From Nematostella vectensis (Eukaryota > Cnidaria > Anthozoa > Actiniaria > Edwardsiidae): a stretch of 60,000 bases of DNA. Of the stretch, positions 1-12,921 are shown one piece after another (position 1 is the stretch's first letter; each line of letters starts with the position of its first letter). The notes beneath the pieces were generated by a model. The model made no database searches. It saw only the letters and a program-made list of their open reading frames with translations, and was not told the origin of the DNA. Where the stretch lies: positions 13,990,856-14,050,855 of the forward strand of contig NC_064040.1 of the NCBI RefSeq assembly GCF_932526225.1, in the 5' to 3' direction. A program made the position numbers and the translations under genes.

Positions 1-3000
1 CAACAGAAAAGCATATAGTCATGAGGCCCATTCTACCAACAGAAAAGCATATAGTATGAGACCCATTCTACCAACAGAAAAGCATATAGTATGAGGCCCG
101 TTCTACCAACAGAAAAGCATATAGTCATGAGGCCCATTCTACCAACAGACAAGCATATAGTATGAGGCCCATTCTACCAACAGAAAAGCATATAGTATGA
201 GGCCCGTTCTACCAACAGAAAAGCATATAGTATGAGGCCCATTCTAACAACAGAAAAGCATATAGTAATGAGGCCCATTCTACCAACAGAAAAGCATATA
301 GTCATGAGGCCCATTCTACCAACAGACAAGCATATAGTATGAGGCCCATTCTACCAACAGAAAAGCATATAGTCATGAGGCCCATTCTAACAACAGAAAA
401 GCATATAGTATGAGGCCCATTCTACCAACAGAAAAGCATATAGTCATGAGGCCCATTCTAACAACAGAAAAGCATATAGTATGAGGCCCATTCTACCAAC
501 AGAAAAGCACATAGTCATGAGGCGCATTCTACCAACAGAAAAGCATATAGTCATGAGACCCATTCTACCAACAGAAAAGCACATAGTCATGAGGCGCATT
601 CTACCAACAGAAAAGCATACAGTCATGAGACCCATTCTACCAACAGAAAAGCACATAGTCATGAGGCGCATTCTACCAACAGAAAAGCATATAGTCATGA
701 GACCCATTCTACCAACAGAAAAGCATATAGTATGAGGCCCATTCTACCAACAGAAAAGCATATAGTCATGAGGCCCATTCTAACAACAGAAAAGCATATA
801 GTCATGAGACCCATTCTACCAACAGGAAAGCACATAGTCATGAGGCCCATTCTAACAACAAAAAAGCATATAGTATGAGGCCCATTCTAACAACAGAAAA
901 GCATATAGTCATGAGGCCCATTCTACCAACAGAAAAGCATATAGTATGAGGCCCATTCTACCAACAGAAAAGCATATAGTCATGAGACCCATTCTAACAA
1001 CAGAAAAGCATATAGTATGAGGCCCATTCTAACAACAGAAAAGCATATAGTATGAGGCCCATTCTAACAACAGAAAAGCATATAGTATGAGGCCCATTCT
1101 AACAACAGAAAAGCATATAGTATGAGGCCCATTCTACCAACAGAAAAGCATATAGTCATGAGACCCATTCTAACAACAAAAAAGCATATAGTATGAGGCC
1201 CATTCTAACAACAGAAAAGCATATAGTATGAGGCCCATTCTACCAACAGAAAAGCATATAGTATGAGGCCCATTCTACCAACAGAAAAGCATATAGTCAT
1301 GAGACCCATTCTACCAACAGAAAAGCATATAGTCATGAGACCCATTCTACCAACAGAAAAGCATATAGTCATGAGGCCCATTCTACCAACAGAAAAGCAT
1401 ATAGTCATGAGGCGCATTCTACCAACAGAAAAGCATATAGTCATGAGGCCCGTTCTACCAACAGAAAAGCATATAGTCATGAGGCCCATTCTAACAACAA
1501 AAAAGCATATAGTCATGAGGCGCATTCTACCAACAGAAAAGCATATAGTATGAGGCCCATTCTACCAACAGAAAAGCATATAGTCATGAGGCCCGTTCTA
1601 CCAACAGAAAAGCATATAGTCATGAGGCCCATTCTAACAACAAAAAAGCATATAGTCATGAGGCCCATTCTACCAACAGAAAAGCATATAGTCATGAGGC
1701 GCATTCTACCAACAGAAAAACATTTAGTCATGAGACCCATTCTACCAACAGAAAAGCATATAGTCATGAGGCCCATTCTACCAACAGAAAAGCATATAGT
1801 CATGAGGCCCATTCTAACAACAGAAAAGCATATAGTCATGAGGCCCATTCTACCAACAGAAAAGCATATAGTCATGAGGCCCATTCTACCAACAGAAAAG
1901 CATATAGTCATGAGGCGCATTCTACCAACAGAAAAGCATATAGTCATGAGGCCTATTCTAACAACAAAAAAGCATATAGTCATGAGGCCCATTCTACCAA
2001 CAGAAAAGCATATAGTCATGAGGCCTATTCTAACAACAAAAAAGCATATAGTCATGAGGCCCATTCTAACAACAAAAAAGCATATAGTCATGAGACCCAT
2101 TCTACCAACAGAAAAGCATATAGTATGAGGCCCATTCTACCAACAGAAAAGCATATAGTATGAGGCCCATTCTACCAACAGAAAAGCATATAGTCATGAG
2201 GCCCATTCTACCAACAGAAACGCATATAGTCATGAGGCCTATTCTAACAACAAAAAAGCATATAGTCATGAGGCCCATTCTAACAACAAAAAAGCATATA
2301 GTATGAGGCCCATTCTAACAACAAAAAAGCATATAGTCATGAGGCCCATTCTACCAACAGAAAAGCATATAGTCATGAGGCCCATTCTACCAACAGAAAA
2401 GCATATAGTCATGAGGCCTATTCTACCAACAGAAAAGCATATAGTCATGAGGCCCATTCTAACAACAGAAAAGCATATAGTATGAGGCCCATTCTACCAA
2501 CAGAAAAGCATATAGTCATGAGGCCCATTCTAACAACAGAAAAGCATATAGTTATGAGGCCCATTCTACCAACAGAAAAGCATATAGTCATGAGGCCCAT
2601 TCTACCAACAGAAAAGCATATAGTCATGAGGCCCATTCTAACAACAGAAAAGCATATAGTCATGAGACCCATTCTACCAACAGAAAAGCATAGAGTATGA
2701 GGCCCATTCTACCAACAGAAAAGCATATAGTATGAGGCCCATTCTACCAACAGAAAAGCATTTATAATCATGAGGCCCATTCTACCAACAGAAAAGCATA
2801 TAGTATGAGGCCCATTCTAACAACAGAAAAGCATATAGTCATGAGGCCCATTCTACCAACAGAAAAGCATATAGTATGAGGCCCATTCTACCAACAGAAA
2901 AGCATATAGTCATGAGGCCCATTCTACCAACAGAAAAGCATATAGTATGAGGCCCATTCTACCAACAGAAAAGCATATAGTCATGAGGCCCATTCTACCA

Positions 3001-6000
3001 ACAGAAAAGCATATAGTATGAGGCCCATTCTACCAACAGAAAAGCATATAGTCATGAGGCCCATTCTACCAACAGAAAAGCATATAGTCATGAGGCCCAT
3101 TCTACCAACAGAAAAGCATATAGTCATGAGGCCCATTCTACCAACAGAAAAGCATATAGTATGAGGCCCATTCTACCAACAGAAAAGCATATAGTCATGA
3201 GAACCATTCTACCAACAGAAAAGCATATAGTCATGAGGCCCCTACCAACAGAAAAGCATATAGTATGAGGCCCATTCTACCAACAGAAAAGCATATAGTC
3301 ATGAGGCCCATTCTACCAACAGAAAAGCATATAGTCATGAGGCCCATTCTACCAACAGAAAAGCATATAGTATGAGGCCCATTCTACCAACAGAAAAGCA
3401 TATAGTCATGAGGCCCATTCTACCAACAGAAAAGCATATAGTATGAGGCCCATTCTACCAACAGAAAAGCATATAGTCATGAGGCCCATTCTACCAACAG
3501 AAAAACATATAGTATGAGGCCCATTCTACCAACAGAAAAACATATAGTATGAGGCCCATTCTACCAACAGAAAAGCATATAATCATGAGACCAATTCTAC
3601 CAACAGAAAAGCATATAGTCATGAGGCCCATTCTAACAACAGAAAAGCATATAGTATGAGGCCCATTCTACCAACAGAAAAGCATATAGTCATGAGGCCC
3701 ATTCTACCAACAGAAAAGCATATAGTATGAGGCCCATTCTACCAACAGAAAAGCATATAGTCATGAGGCCCATTCTACCAACAGAAAAGCATATAGTCAT
3801 GAGACCCATTCTACCAACAGAAAAGCATATAGTATGAGGCCCATTCTACCAACAGAAAAGCATATAGTCATGAGGCCCATTCTACCAACAGAAAAGCATA
3901 TAGTCATGAGGCCCATTCTACCAACAGAAAAGCATATAGTATGAGGCCAATTCTACCAACAGAAAAACATATAGTATGAGGCCCATTCTACCAACAGAAA
4001 AACATATAGTATGAGGCCCATTCTACCAACAGAAAAGCATATAATCATGAGACCCATTCTACCAACAGAAAAGCATATAGTCATGAGGCCCATTCTAACA
4101 ACAGAAAAGCATATAGTATGAGGCCCATTCTACCAACAGAAAAGCATATAGTCATGAGGCCCATTCTACCAACAGAAAAGCATATAGTATGAGGCCCATT
4201 CTACCAACAGAAAAGCATATAGTCATGAGGCCCATTCTACCAACAGAAAAGCATATAGTCATGAGACCCATTCTACCAACAGAAAAGCATATAGTATGAG
4301 GCCCATTCTACCAACAGAAAAGCATATAGTCATGAGGCCCATTCTACCAACAGAAAAGCATATAGTCATGAGGCCCATTCTACCAACAGAAAAGCATATA
4401 GTCATGAGGCCCATTCTACCAACAGAAAAGCATATAGTATGAGGCCCATTCTACCAACAGAAAAGCATATAGTATGAGACCCATTCTACCAACAGAAAAG
4501 CATATAGTCATGAGGCCCATTCTACCAACAGAAAAGCATATAGTCATGAGGCCCATTCTAACAACAGAAAAGCATATAGTATGAGGCCCATTCTACCAAC
4601 AGAAAAGCATATAGTATGAGGCCCATTCTACCAACAGAAAAGCATATAGTCATGAGACCCATTCTACCAACAGAAAAGCATATAGTATGAGGCCCATTCT
4701 ACCAACAGAAAAGCATATAGTCATGAGGCCCATTCTAACAACAGAAAAGCATATAGTATGAGGCCCATTCTACCAACAGAAAAGCATATAGTATGAGGCC
4801 AATTCTACCAACAGAAAAACATATAGTATGAGGCCCATTCTACCAACAGAAAAGCATATAGTCATGAGACCCATTCTACCAACAGAAAAGCATATAGTAT
4901 GAGACCCATTCTACCAACAGAAAAACCTATATTATGAGGCCCATTCTACCAAAAGAAAAGCATATAGTCATGAGACCCATTCTACCAACAGAAAAGCATA
5001 TAGTATGAGGCCCATTCTACCAACAGAAAAGCATATAGTCATGAGGCCCATTCTAACAACAGAAAAGCATATAGTCATGAGGCCCATTCTACCAACAGAA
5101 AAGCATATAGTCATGAGACCCATTCTACCAACAGAAAAGCATATAGTCATGAGGCCCATTCTAACAACAGACAAGCATATAGTCATGAGGCCCATTCTAA
5201 CAACAGAAAAGCATATAGTATGAGGCCCATTCTACCAACAGAAAAGCATATAGTCATGAGGCCCATTCTACCAACAGAAAAGCATATAGTCATGAGACCC
5301 ATTCTACCAACAGAAAAGCATATAGTATGAGGCCCATTCTACCAACAGAAAAGCATATAGTCATGAGACCCATTCTAACAACAGAAAAGCATATAGTCAT
5401 GAGGCCCATTCTAACAACAGACAAGCATATAGTCATGAGGCCCATTCTAACAACAGAAAAAACATATAGTCATGAGGCCCATTCTACCAACAGAAAAGCA
5501 TATAGTCATGAGACCCATTCTACCAACAGAAAAGCATATAGTCATGAGGCCCGTTCTACCAACAGAAAAGCATATAGTATGAGGCCCATTCTACCAACAG
5601 AAAAGCATATAGTATGAGGCCCATTCTACCAACAGAAAAGCATATAGTCATGAGGCCCGTTCTACCAACAGAAAAGCATATAGTATGAGGCCCATTCTAA
5701 CAACAGAAAAGCATATATAGTCATGAGGCCCGTTCTACCAACAGAAAAGCATATAGTCATGAGGCCCATTCTAACAACAGAAAAACATATAGTATGAGAC
5801 CCATTCTACCAACAGAAAAGCATATAGTATGAGGCCCGTTCTACCAACAGAAAAGCATATAGTCATGAGGCCCATTCTACCAACAGAAAAGCATATAGTC
5901 ATGAGACCCATTCTACCAACAGAAAAGCATATAGTCATGAGGCCCATTCTACCAACAGAAAAGCATATAGTCATGAGACCCATTCTACCAACAGAAAAGC

Positions 6001-6130
6001 ATATAGTCATGAGGCCCATTCTAACAACAGAAAAGCATACAGTCATGAGACCCATTCTAACAACAGAAAAGCATATAGTCATGAGGCCCATTCTAACAAC
6101 AGAAAAGCATATAGTCATGAGGCCCATTCT
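1..6130. repeat. 35/36-bp minisatellite, about 170 copies, in a HAP2 intron
   Basis: A near-continuous array of a 36-bp unit, with a 35-bp variant lacking one C in the core (GTCATGAG versus GTATGAG). On the plus strand the 36-bp form reads MRPILPTEKHIV and on the minus strand MGLMTICFSVGR, so long open frames appear on both strands; these come from the unit length and are not genes. Variants (ACC/AAC before AACAGA, GAGGC/GAGAC) are interspersed, which indicates local duplication of multi-unit blocks. The array begins about 52 nt downstream of the donor of the HAP2 exon ending at 6182 and runs off the window start. In the HAP2 direction each unit carries TTTTCTGTTGGTAG, which resembles a 3' splice site. 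Confidence 0.95.
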
Positions 6131-6181
6131 ACGAATATAAAAACATTGAGTCATCTGACTTCCTACGAATAGAGGGTTTAC

Positions 6182-9100
6182 CCTGAACTGCGGGTGTGTC
6201 TTGGGGTCCACCTTCTCGCTCACGTACGGGATGAGTAAGTACTTGGTAGTCAAGACAGGGAACTGCTTGTGTGACTGGAACTCGCCGATGAACGTCGCGT
6301 GGAGCTCAAAAGAATAAAGCAAACTGTTTAATATCTGACCACAGGTCATAGACCGGAAAGGGGGATGCAACAAACTTTACATAAAACATCTTTTATTCTT
6401 TGCAGACAGACGGTGTTTAAACAGTGAATACAGTGAATATGCAAATAAGGATGGGCCATCAGCAGCCCTCTCACTCTCCTTCCATCCCTAGAAACAACAC
6501 CCCTTACCCTGCAGCCCACCCCACTTCTGATGGTAACTACCTCACCCCTTCCTTCTCCTACCATTCCATTCCTAGCAACAACAACCCCACTTCTGATGGT
6601 AACTACCTCACCCCTTCCTTCTCCTACCATTCCATTCCTAGCAACAACAGCCCCACTTCTGATGGTAACTACCTCACCCCTTCCTCCTCCTACCATTCCA
6701 TTCCTAGCAACAACAACCCCACTTCTGATGGTAACTACCTCACCCCTTCCTCCTCCTACCATTCCATTCCTAGCAACAACAACCCCACTTCTGATGGTAA
6801 CTACCTCACCCCTTCCTCCTCCTACCATTCCATTCCTAGCAACAACAACCCCACTTCTGATGGTAACTACCTCACCCCTTCCTCCTCCTACCATTCCATT
6901 CCTAGCAACAACAACCTCACTTCTGATGGTAACTACCTCACCCCTTCCTCCTCCTACCATTCCATTCCTAGCAACAACAGCCCCACTTCTGATGGTAACT
7001 ACCTCACCCCTTCCTACTCCTACCATTCCATTCCTAGCAACAACAACCCCACTTCTGATAGTAACTACCTCAACCCTTCCTCCTCCTACCATTCCATTCC
7101 TAGCAACAACACCCTCACTTCTGATGGTAGTTACCCTCACCCCTCCCTCCTACTCCCACTCCATCCCTAGTTTTAATCCCCTTACCCTGCCGTGTACGCC
7201 CACCCCACTTCTGATGGTAGGTCCAATGACAATTTCTCCTCCATCCACCCATTTGGATTGTGTCTTATTGCCCACTTTTTCAACCACCAGGTCGTAGGCC
7301 TTCACGTGGATGCTAAAGTCCATCTGCCACAGCCCCACCTCATTCACTGTGTACCTAAATATGCACTTTGTGTGAGAGGTGATGTCAAACAGTCAATCGA
7401 GCCCTAAAACTTTATATTAGAGGCGCTATGGAAAATTCAACAGCCCATGTAACTAAACATGCACATTGGAAGCACTCTTAAACAGTCAATCAGCCTAAAC
7501 ATGCACTTAAATGTGAAGCGCTATCAAAGGGTCAATCAAGCCTACGTGTTACTTTCCTATAGTTTACTAATAATTTAAACCATGGAACAATGGGAATTTA
7601 GTGATTAAAGTTTCCCCCAAACTGAGGGGTGTTTAGTTGAAGTCCCCATGTCGGAGGTCTGAGTACACACGTGAGATTATTTCATGAGCAAGCGTCATCA
7701 GCTGTCTTGCTGGCCTGCGGCGTCAATTCGAGGAGGGTGATTATTTTGAAAGCAACTCGACTTGATATTTTACAGTAGTAATTTTACAGTTCTTCCAGTT
7801 TGTCCCTACTTACCACAGATCATCAAAGGTCATGCAGTGCGCTGCAGCCTGAGTCCCGAATAATTTGCAGTTGATACCAGCACGCGAGTAAGGGTTCTTG
7901 TCGTTAAATGAGCCACGCCATTTCTCCTGCTCTGTGCAGCGACAGCAGAAACCCTACAGAAAATTACTGCAGTTTACAATGTTCTGTTTATTGCGTGCGA
8001 GTAAGATACAGGCGGCGGTTCCTAGAAAGCACAGGTTAGCGCTAACCCACAGTCACTTCCCTACTTGTCATTTTCTTTATAATTTTTGAGGATATTGGGG
8101 AGGGGGGTATGTGCCCCCAGTGCCCAGCCCCCTGCCACAGCCTTACATGGATGCTGCACAGTGCTTTGATTTCTACCCTTGCAAAAATCTTAAGAGCACA
8201 CCTTTTGATTTTGAACTAACATACCTGGCTGTCCCAGATAGGCTTGCCCTCTGCATCCGTGTAGAAGCCACAAAGTGCATCCTCGTCATCCCAGGCATCA
8301 CTGCAGGCATGGTATGAACCCGAGGCGTGCCACTTGCTGTCTGAGATGACGACACGCTCTGTTGGCTTGTTATTCACCATCTAGCAACAGTATTAGCAAC
8401 ATAAGCTTCACAGTAACCATCTAGAAACAGTATAAGTACCATATGCTCCATAGTAAGATCAAAATTTTAAAAAAATTGAAATTCTCTTTTTCAAAAGATC
8501 TAAGGATTTTAAGGATTGCCTATAAAATTATGCAAATTCATTTTCATACTTTTGAATAAATGGTGAAGGTGCAAATGAAATCAACTATTCAAAATTGCCC
8601 AAGCTGTAGTAAGCTCATGGAAAATTTTGAAACTGGTCTATGTTTCATTGTTAAATACTCTTCAGAGGTCAATTTCATATAAACAAACAAAATATAAATT
8701 CATTATAAGCTCAATTGTTTTCATATTTTACTGCTTTTAGCTTACTGAAAGTGAAAATTAATAGTTAAATTACAAAGGAGCTTATAAAGATTGTTTACTT
8801 ACTGCAAGGTAGTAATAGGGGTAGGTAAGTTTCACTGGTGTTTTAGCTAGCGTGATTATAAATGGATTGTAGAGGCGAGCCATCTCTTTTTCTGTCTGGT
8901 CGTAGACCTTACTGACATTTGTCACTGCTTTCAGAAACTCAGTACCGTTCTAGCGAAAACAAATGTGGAAAATATCATAGTTACATCAGAAAAAGTACAC
9001 CTTTATCATTACTATTTCGTCTATGAGTGTGTGATTAGTGTGATTTATTAAGGAGAAATGGCTCTAGAAAATTAAACGTTGTTAATGGTCTACCTTGTTT

Positions 9101-9646
9101 TACTTACTTAACTTACTTCTCGACCACCTTTCCATTTAAATGTATTTCCGGTGAAATTTTCAAGTAAAAGAGAAATGTTTTGCATTGTTGAGCTTGTTCT
9201 ACATTAGAGTAAGATTGTGTAGACTATTTTAAAAATATTCTCATAATTTTATTTTTTTGCCTTGGAGGCGATTAAATATTTAAGAAAGACTTTTAAAACT
9301 TGTGGCTATCAATAAAACATTGTCGCAAATACTTAAAACATCCTCAAAATTGTACATCGTAAGTCCGTAGGAGATAAGTAAATTCTGATCGTGATTCTTA
9401 TTGTGCTGTAAATACATCTTTATAATGACTGGAAGTAAAATAATTCCTTACCTGACCGCTTCTTACTGACAAAGTCACGATGAGTTTCTTCTCACAGGCT
9501 TTTTGGTCAACCACATTGTATGGATCGTCGCTATTTCCCGTGTTTTCGCACATTTGTAGACTACTCTTTGCAATCACATCCGAATAAGATTCATTCGCCA
9601 GGCAAAGCAAACCAACCAAAATCATAATAATTTGACCTCTTCCCAT
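6182..9646 (-). CDS. HAP2: HAP2/GCS1 gamete fusion protein, 5' six exons (3' part outside window)
   Basis: HAP2/GCS1 is the gamete plasma-membrane fusogen, a single-pass class II-type fusion protein. Exons, all minus strand: 9646-9452, 8949-8803, 8380-8225, 7953-7814, 7354-7186, 6304-6182. All junctions keep frame and most have good GT-AG sites (phases 0,0,0,2,0). The product starts with a hydrophobic signal peptide (MGRGQIIMILVGLLCLANES), then a Cys-containing N-terminal segment with CEKKLIVTLSV, an NGTEFLKAV segment, the family-typical GFCCRC cysteine cluster directly after WDSQ, AHCMTFDDLWY, WQMDFSIHVKAY, VIGPTIRSG and ATFIGEF...TTKYLLIP. About 310 residues are visible, roughly the first half of the ectodomain; the rest, with the membrane anchor, must lie below position 1 past the minisatellite intron. 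The start is the first ATG ahead of the signal peptide. Identification rests on the cysteine cluster and the order of conserved blocks. Confidence 0.88.
6521..7140. repeat. 63-bp tandem array (about 10 copies) in the HAP2 intron after exon 5
   Basis: The unit reads CCCACTTCTGATGGTAACTA and onward on the plus strand. On the HAP2 strand it contains ACCATCAGAAGTGGGGT, identical to a segment near the 3' end of HAP2 exon 5 (which encodes PTIRSGV), followed by intron-derived CTAGGAATGGA. The array therefore appears to grow from the exon 5/intron boundary. Because 63 is a multiple of three, long open frames run across it on both strands; these are artefacts. Confidence 0.9.
8019..8065. repeat. Partial terminal sequence of a GGTTCCTAGAAAGC MITE family
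   Basis: GGTTCCTAGAAAGCACAGG followed by TTAGCGCTAACCCA matches the termini of the fold-back elements near 29.05-29.88 kb and 30.78-30.90 kb. Only one end is visible here, in a HAP2 intron. Confidence 0.4.
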
Positions 9647-12112
9647 GGCGTTTTTCTTATAGAAACAAGGCCTTTAATCTCGAAGAATTAGAAGCTCACC
9701 ATGTGGACAAAATATGGAGGCGGTTTGAAGAATTTTAGTAGCATTTTAGGACTTTCTCATTTCAACTTTAGCTTGTTCGAAAAAAAAATCGCGCCACTTG
9801 TTTGAAAGTAGTGCTTGCGCATAACAGAATGCGGTAAACCGCTGGACTCTGAGCTCGGTGGGAAAAGTCAATCAATCAATCAAAGTCTTACAGGTTAGCG
9901 GGAAATAGCGGGAAAGGGAAGTGACGTTCTTTGCTCCCTTCCCTTTAAGCTTTGCGCGCTTCCGAAATCTCCCTTCCGAAAACTTGCGTTACGACTGGGG
10001 ACGATTCAGGGGAACGCCTACACAAGTAAGTCAGAATTTTTTTATTTTTAATGTGATAGTATTACCTGATTTTAATTTAAGGGTTTTTAAAAAGATTTTT
10101 TAAACGGCGCTATATTTCAACACCGTTAAATGTTTTTACAATTTAAAAAAACAAAATCGCGATTTATTTCACAAAGTTTTATCCATAGTTGACCATAACC
10201 AATGAAGCATCAGATCTTATGATCTTTTGCGATAACTTAAGAGCACGACATACAATTTACGTAGGAAACATGTTAATTCCCAGCTCTGATTTCCGAGGGT
10301 CAAAGAAGATGAATGAGCAAAATTGTAAATATGAATCATAACATAATGCCAAGAGAGCATAAGATATGTTCTGTAGGTTATGTTTCTCGCATTAATATCT
10401 CATTATTAGAGTAATGCTTGTAACATAGGATATGTTCTTTTATCTTATGGATATAATATATTATTACGATATGATTATTAGACTTATTTATCAAGATCGA
10501 CAGCAATATATTCGCTAATTTGGCACATTTTAAGAAAGCATATTTAGTGCGCAATTTGTGTCTATCGTGCGAAAAGGAGGCGGAAACAAAGTGATTGTTA
10601 TAATCTCGGTTATCTTGTTTAAACACGACATGGTGTCTGTGTGTAGGCTTTGCAAAAAACAATATTATCCCACGCAATAAGAGAGAAACCCTTATTTTCT
10701 TTTTATCCCCCACAAAGAAATTCGCCGTGTCACGAACCACTCCTCCTCAAATAGTCACTAAGCGATCGAATCTTAAAAGAGGGACCGCAATCTCTTTATC
10801 GATTGCCAATATTGTCACGGAAGATTTCAAGAGCTTTCCATAAAACCCCTCCAATCGCCTCATGCTGGCTGTGATCAGTATATAGATCCTTTTTCTGTAG
10901 AAAAAACGTGTCAGGAGCGAAATTAGGTTTTTTTTAAAGGGGGGGGGGGGGAGAACAAAAAAGACGATTAAAAAGTACGTTGCTGCTTTTTCCCTTATAG
11001 GTGGGTTGTCCCCCTCCCCCCCTAGATCCGCCCTTAAATCTTAAGCTTGGCCTGAAACTATTTTTTTCCCAGCATTTGCTTAAAATGTTCCCAGAACACA
11101 TCCTAAAATGTTACTAATCTAGCCCGTTCTTTCTTGAGCCAAATTATTTCATTGTGTTGGTACAGGTGTATTTTGATTGCTGCTTGTATCATCTTGTCAG
11201 TTGTCATGACTACCACAACACCATCTATGCTTTTGAAACCGAGACCAGGGGCGGATCCAGGATTTCAAAATAAGGGGGGGGGGGGTGGATAACGACAGGT
11301 TAGACGGCTTATACTGATCATGTGGTTCTTGGTAGGTTAAATAGATCATACAATACTTCATGTTGAACAGGATTTGTCGCGTCAGGAAAGTCAAGCAGAC
11401 GAAGAAAAATGGACAGTACCTCCCGTCCCTAGGATATTTATTTTCTCCAAACAAAGTGACATTTCAATTTTACTCACCCCACCCCCCACCCCGCCCTTGG
11501 AGGCTGGGAGATGTCCACGGCAAGTTAAAGTAGTTCGAGGCTGAAAGTTGTTATGCAAAAGTATTCTAATAGAAATCTTAATAAAAAAATGGAGGCGTTT
11601 CATTTTTTAAAATGAAATTCTTATAATTGAGTCTCTATTCAAAAGAACCTGCTAATCTAGATTTTACGGGAATGAATACAAAATGACTCGTCACATATAT
11701 ATGCTTTCACAAAACTCAAGTATCTTTAAGATGGCAAGACTACAATTTGCCCTGCGGTCTATTTCCGACAGGTTTTTATTTTCTAAGTAACAGTAAGTTC
11801 CTTCAACTCTCCGCTCCTTCACTATGCCCACCGGGAAAAAAGGCAATTCCACTGAAAAAGTCAAAACATTCTGCCATCATGTTTTAGCGGAGATCCTAAA
11901 AATGGTAATTTTAGAAACATTCTGTCGCAATCGGATGTAATTTCTGTCGTTGATTTGAAAGCTTTGTCACTATACCCGCTTGAAAGAAATTGGATTGCAG
12001 CAAATATTGAGACAAGAATGACAAAAATACACTAGGTTGCAATCGAAACTGAATTCAACGTTTGACGAGTGTTACTCAATAAGCCAGTGAACATAACGGA
12101 ATAAATAAAAAG
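9647..12112. other. Intergenic region upstream of HAP2, no gene recognised
   Basis: AT-rich sequence with homopurine and G runs (about 10938-10952 and 11273-11284). Short open frames here have no recognisable domain. Two stretches resemble hAT-type ends: CAGGAGCGAAATTAGG near 10913 facing CCTAGATCCGCCCTT near 11021, and CAGGGGCGGATCCAGG near 11246. They may mark short non-autonomous elements. The HAP2 promoter should lie just above 9646, but I see no convincing core motif. Confidence 0.5.
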
Positions 12113-12607
12113 AAATACGTCAAATTTAGAGAATCATCATTTCTTTTTTACGATACAAAAATGGACCTTAAATCGCCATTTTGACAGTTTCCATAACCGA
12201 CTTTCGCTAACGACGCACTCTTCTCAGCTGTTAATTGCTCTGTAGTGTGTCTGACGCGAACCTAAGAGCACTTATGCCAACATCGTAAAAAAAATGTTCG
12301 CGACGTCTGAGTGCGCATGACCACTATGTAGTACCGCTGGCGGGTACCTGTGACGGTAGAAATACGCCAATTTTAGAAAATCATCATTTCATTTTTTACG
12401 ATATGAAAATAGACCTTCAATCGCCATTTTGACAGTTTCCATCACTGACTTTCGCTAACGACGCACTCTTCTCAGCTGTTAATTGCTCTGTAGTGTGTCT
12501 GACGCGAAACCCGAGAACACTTTTGCCAATATCGTAAAAAAATGTTCGCGACGGCCGAGTGCGCATGACCACTATGTGGTACCGCTGGCGGGTACCTATG
12601 ACGGCGG
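12113..12607. repeat. Tandem duplication, two copies of a ~247-bp block
   Basis: Copy 1 (about 12113-12359) and copy 2 (about 12360-12607) match over their length with scattered substitutions; for example GACAGTTTCC recurs at 12183 and 12431, an offset of 248. The block lies immediately upstream of a TATA-like sequence and the small membrane-protein frame at 12700, so it may be a duplicated promoter or enhancer. Confidence 0.85.
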
Positions 12608-12608
12608 C

Positions 12609-12619
12609 GTTTATAAATA
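12609..12619 (+). promoter_or_regulatory. TATA-like box upstream of the small membrane-protein ORF
   Basis: GTTTATAAATAA lies about 90 bp upstream of the ATG at 12700. A start site 25-30 bp downstream would give a short 5' leader. That leader would include an upstream ATG at 12665 whose frame overlaps the main one. Confidence 0.4.
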
Positions 12620-12699
12620 ACCTTGCTTCGACTCTCCGCGTTTTAGTGTTCAGTGCATTCATTTATGGTGCGGGAGTTTAACCGGTATGCTTGGTCTTC

Positions 12700-12921
12700 A
12701 TGGGTAGCAACGCCATCACGTCAGATAGACGCGTCATTCTCATCGTCGGCGTATTCTTTGGGGTTTTAACACTTCTAATAGTCTTTCTTCTTATTTGTTG
12801 TCTTTTCTGGCGAAAAAAATTAAGAGAAGACTACAATGATAACCGATATGGGGGATTCAGTGACAACACCAGGGACCAGTCAATGGCTGCTACAGTGACG
12901 AGTAGAGATTTTAATTCATGA
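12700..12921 (+). CDS. Possible 73-residue single-pass membrane protein
   Basis: I do not recognise the family. The ATG at 12700 gives MGSNAITSDRRV, then a strong hydrophobic segment of about 23 residues (about 13-35, ILIVGVFFGVLTLLIVFLLI) ending in CC and followed by the basic WRKKLRED. A polar, Ser/Thr/Asn-rich tail completes it. The positive residues after the membrane segment suggest a type III or signal-anchor topology with the C terminus in the cytosol. Support for a real gene is moderate: a TATA-like box upstream, a duplicated upstream block, and AATAAA at 13460. It could also be the 3' exon of a longer gene, or chance. Confidence 0.4.
   Translation: MGSNAITSDRRVILIVGVFFGVLTLLIVFLLICCLFWRKKLREDYNDNRYGGFSDNTRDQSMAATVTSRDFNS

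Noticed and set aside
1-6130. CRISPR-like array
   Set aside because: No spacers: units are directly contiguous, and the context is a eukaryotic intron.
444-6140. Long open frames with repeated MRPILPTEKHIV or MGLMTICFSVGR as repeat proteins
   Set aside because: They arise on both strands from a 36-bp minisatellite, are broken by 35-bp units and lie in a HAP2 intron.
6424-7297. Ser/Thr/Pro-rich and Gly/Val-rich repeat proteins on both strands
   Set aside because: Artefacts of a 63-bp array (multiple of three) next to HAP2 exon 5; open in several frames at once.
9921-10103. Possible divergent first exon opposite HAP2, ending ACACAA|GTAAGT near 10025
   Set aside because: Only a donor-like site and a short frame; no second exon or conserved residues seen.
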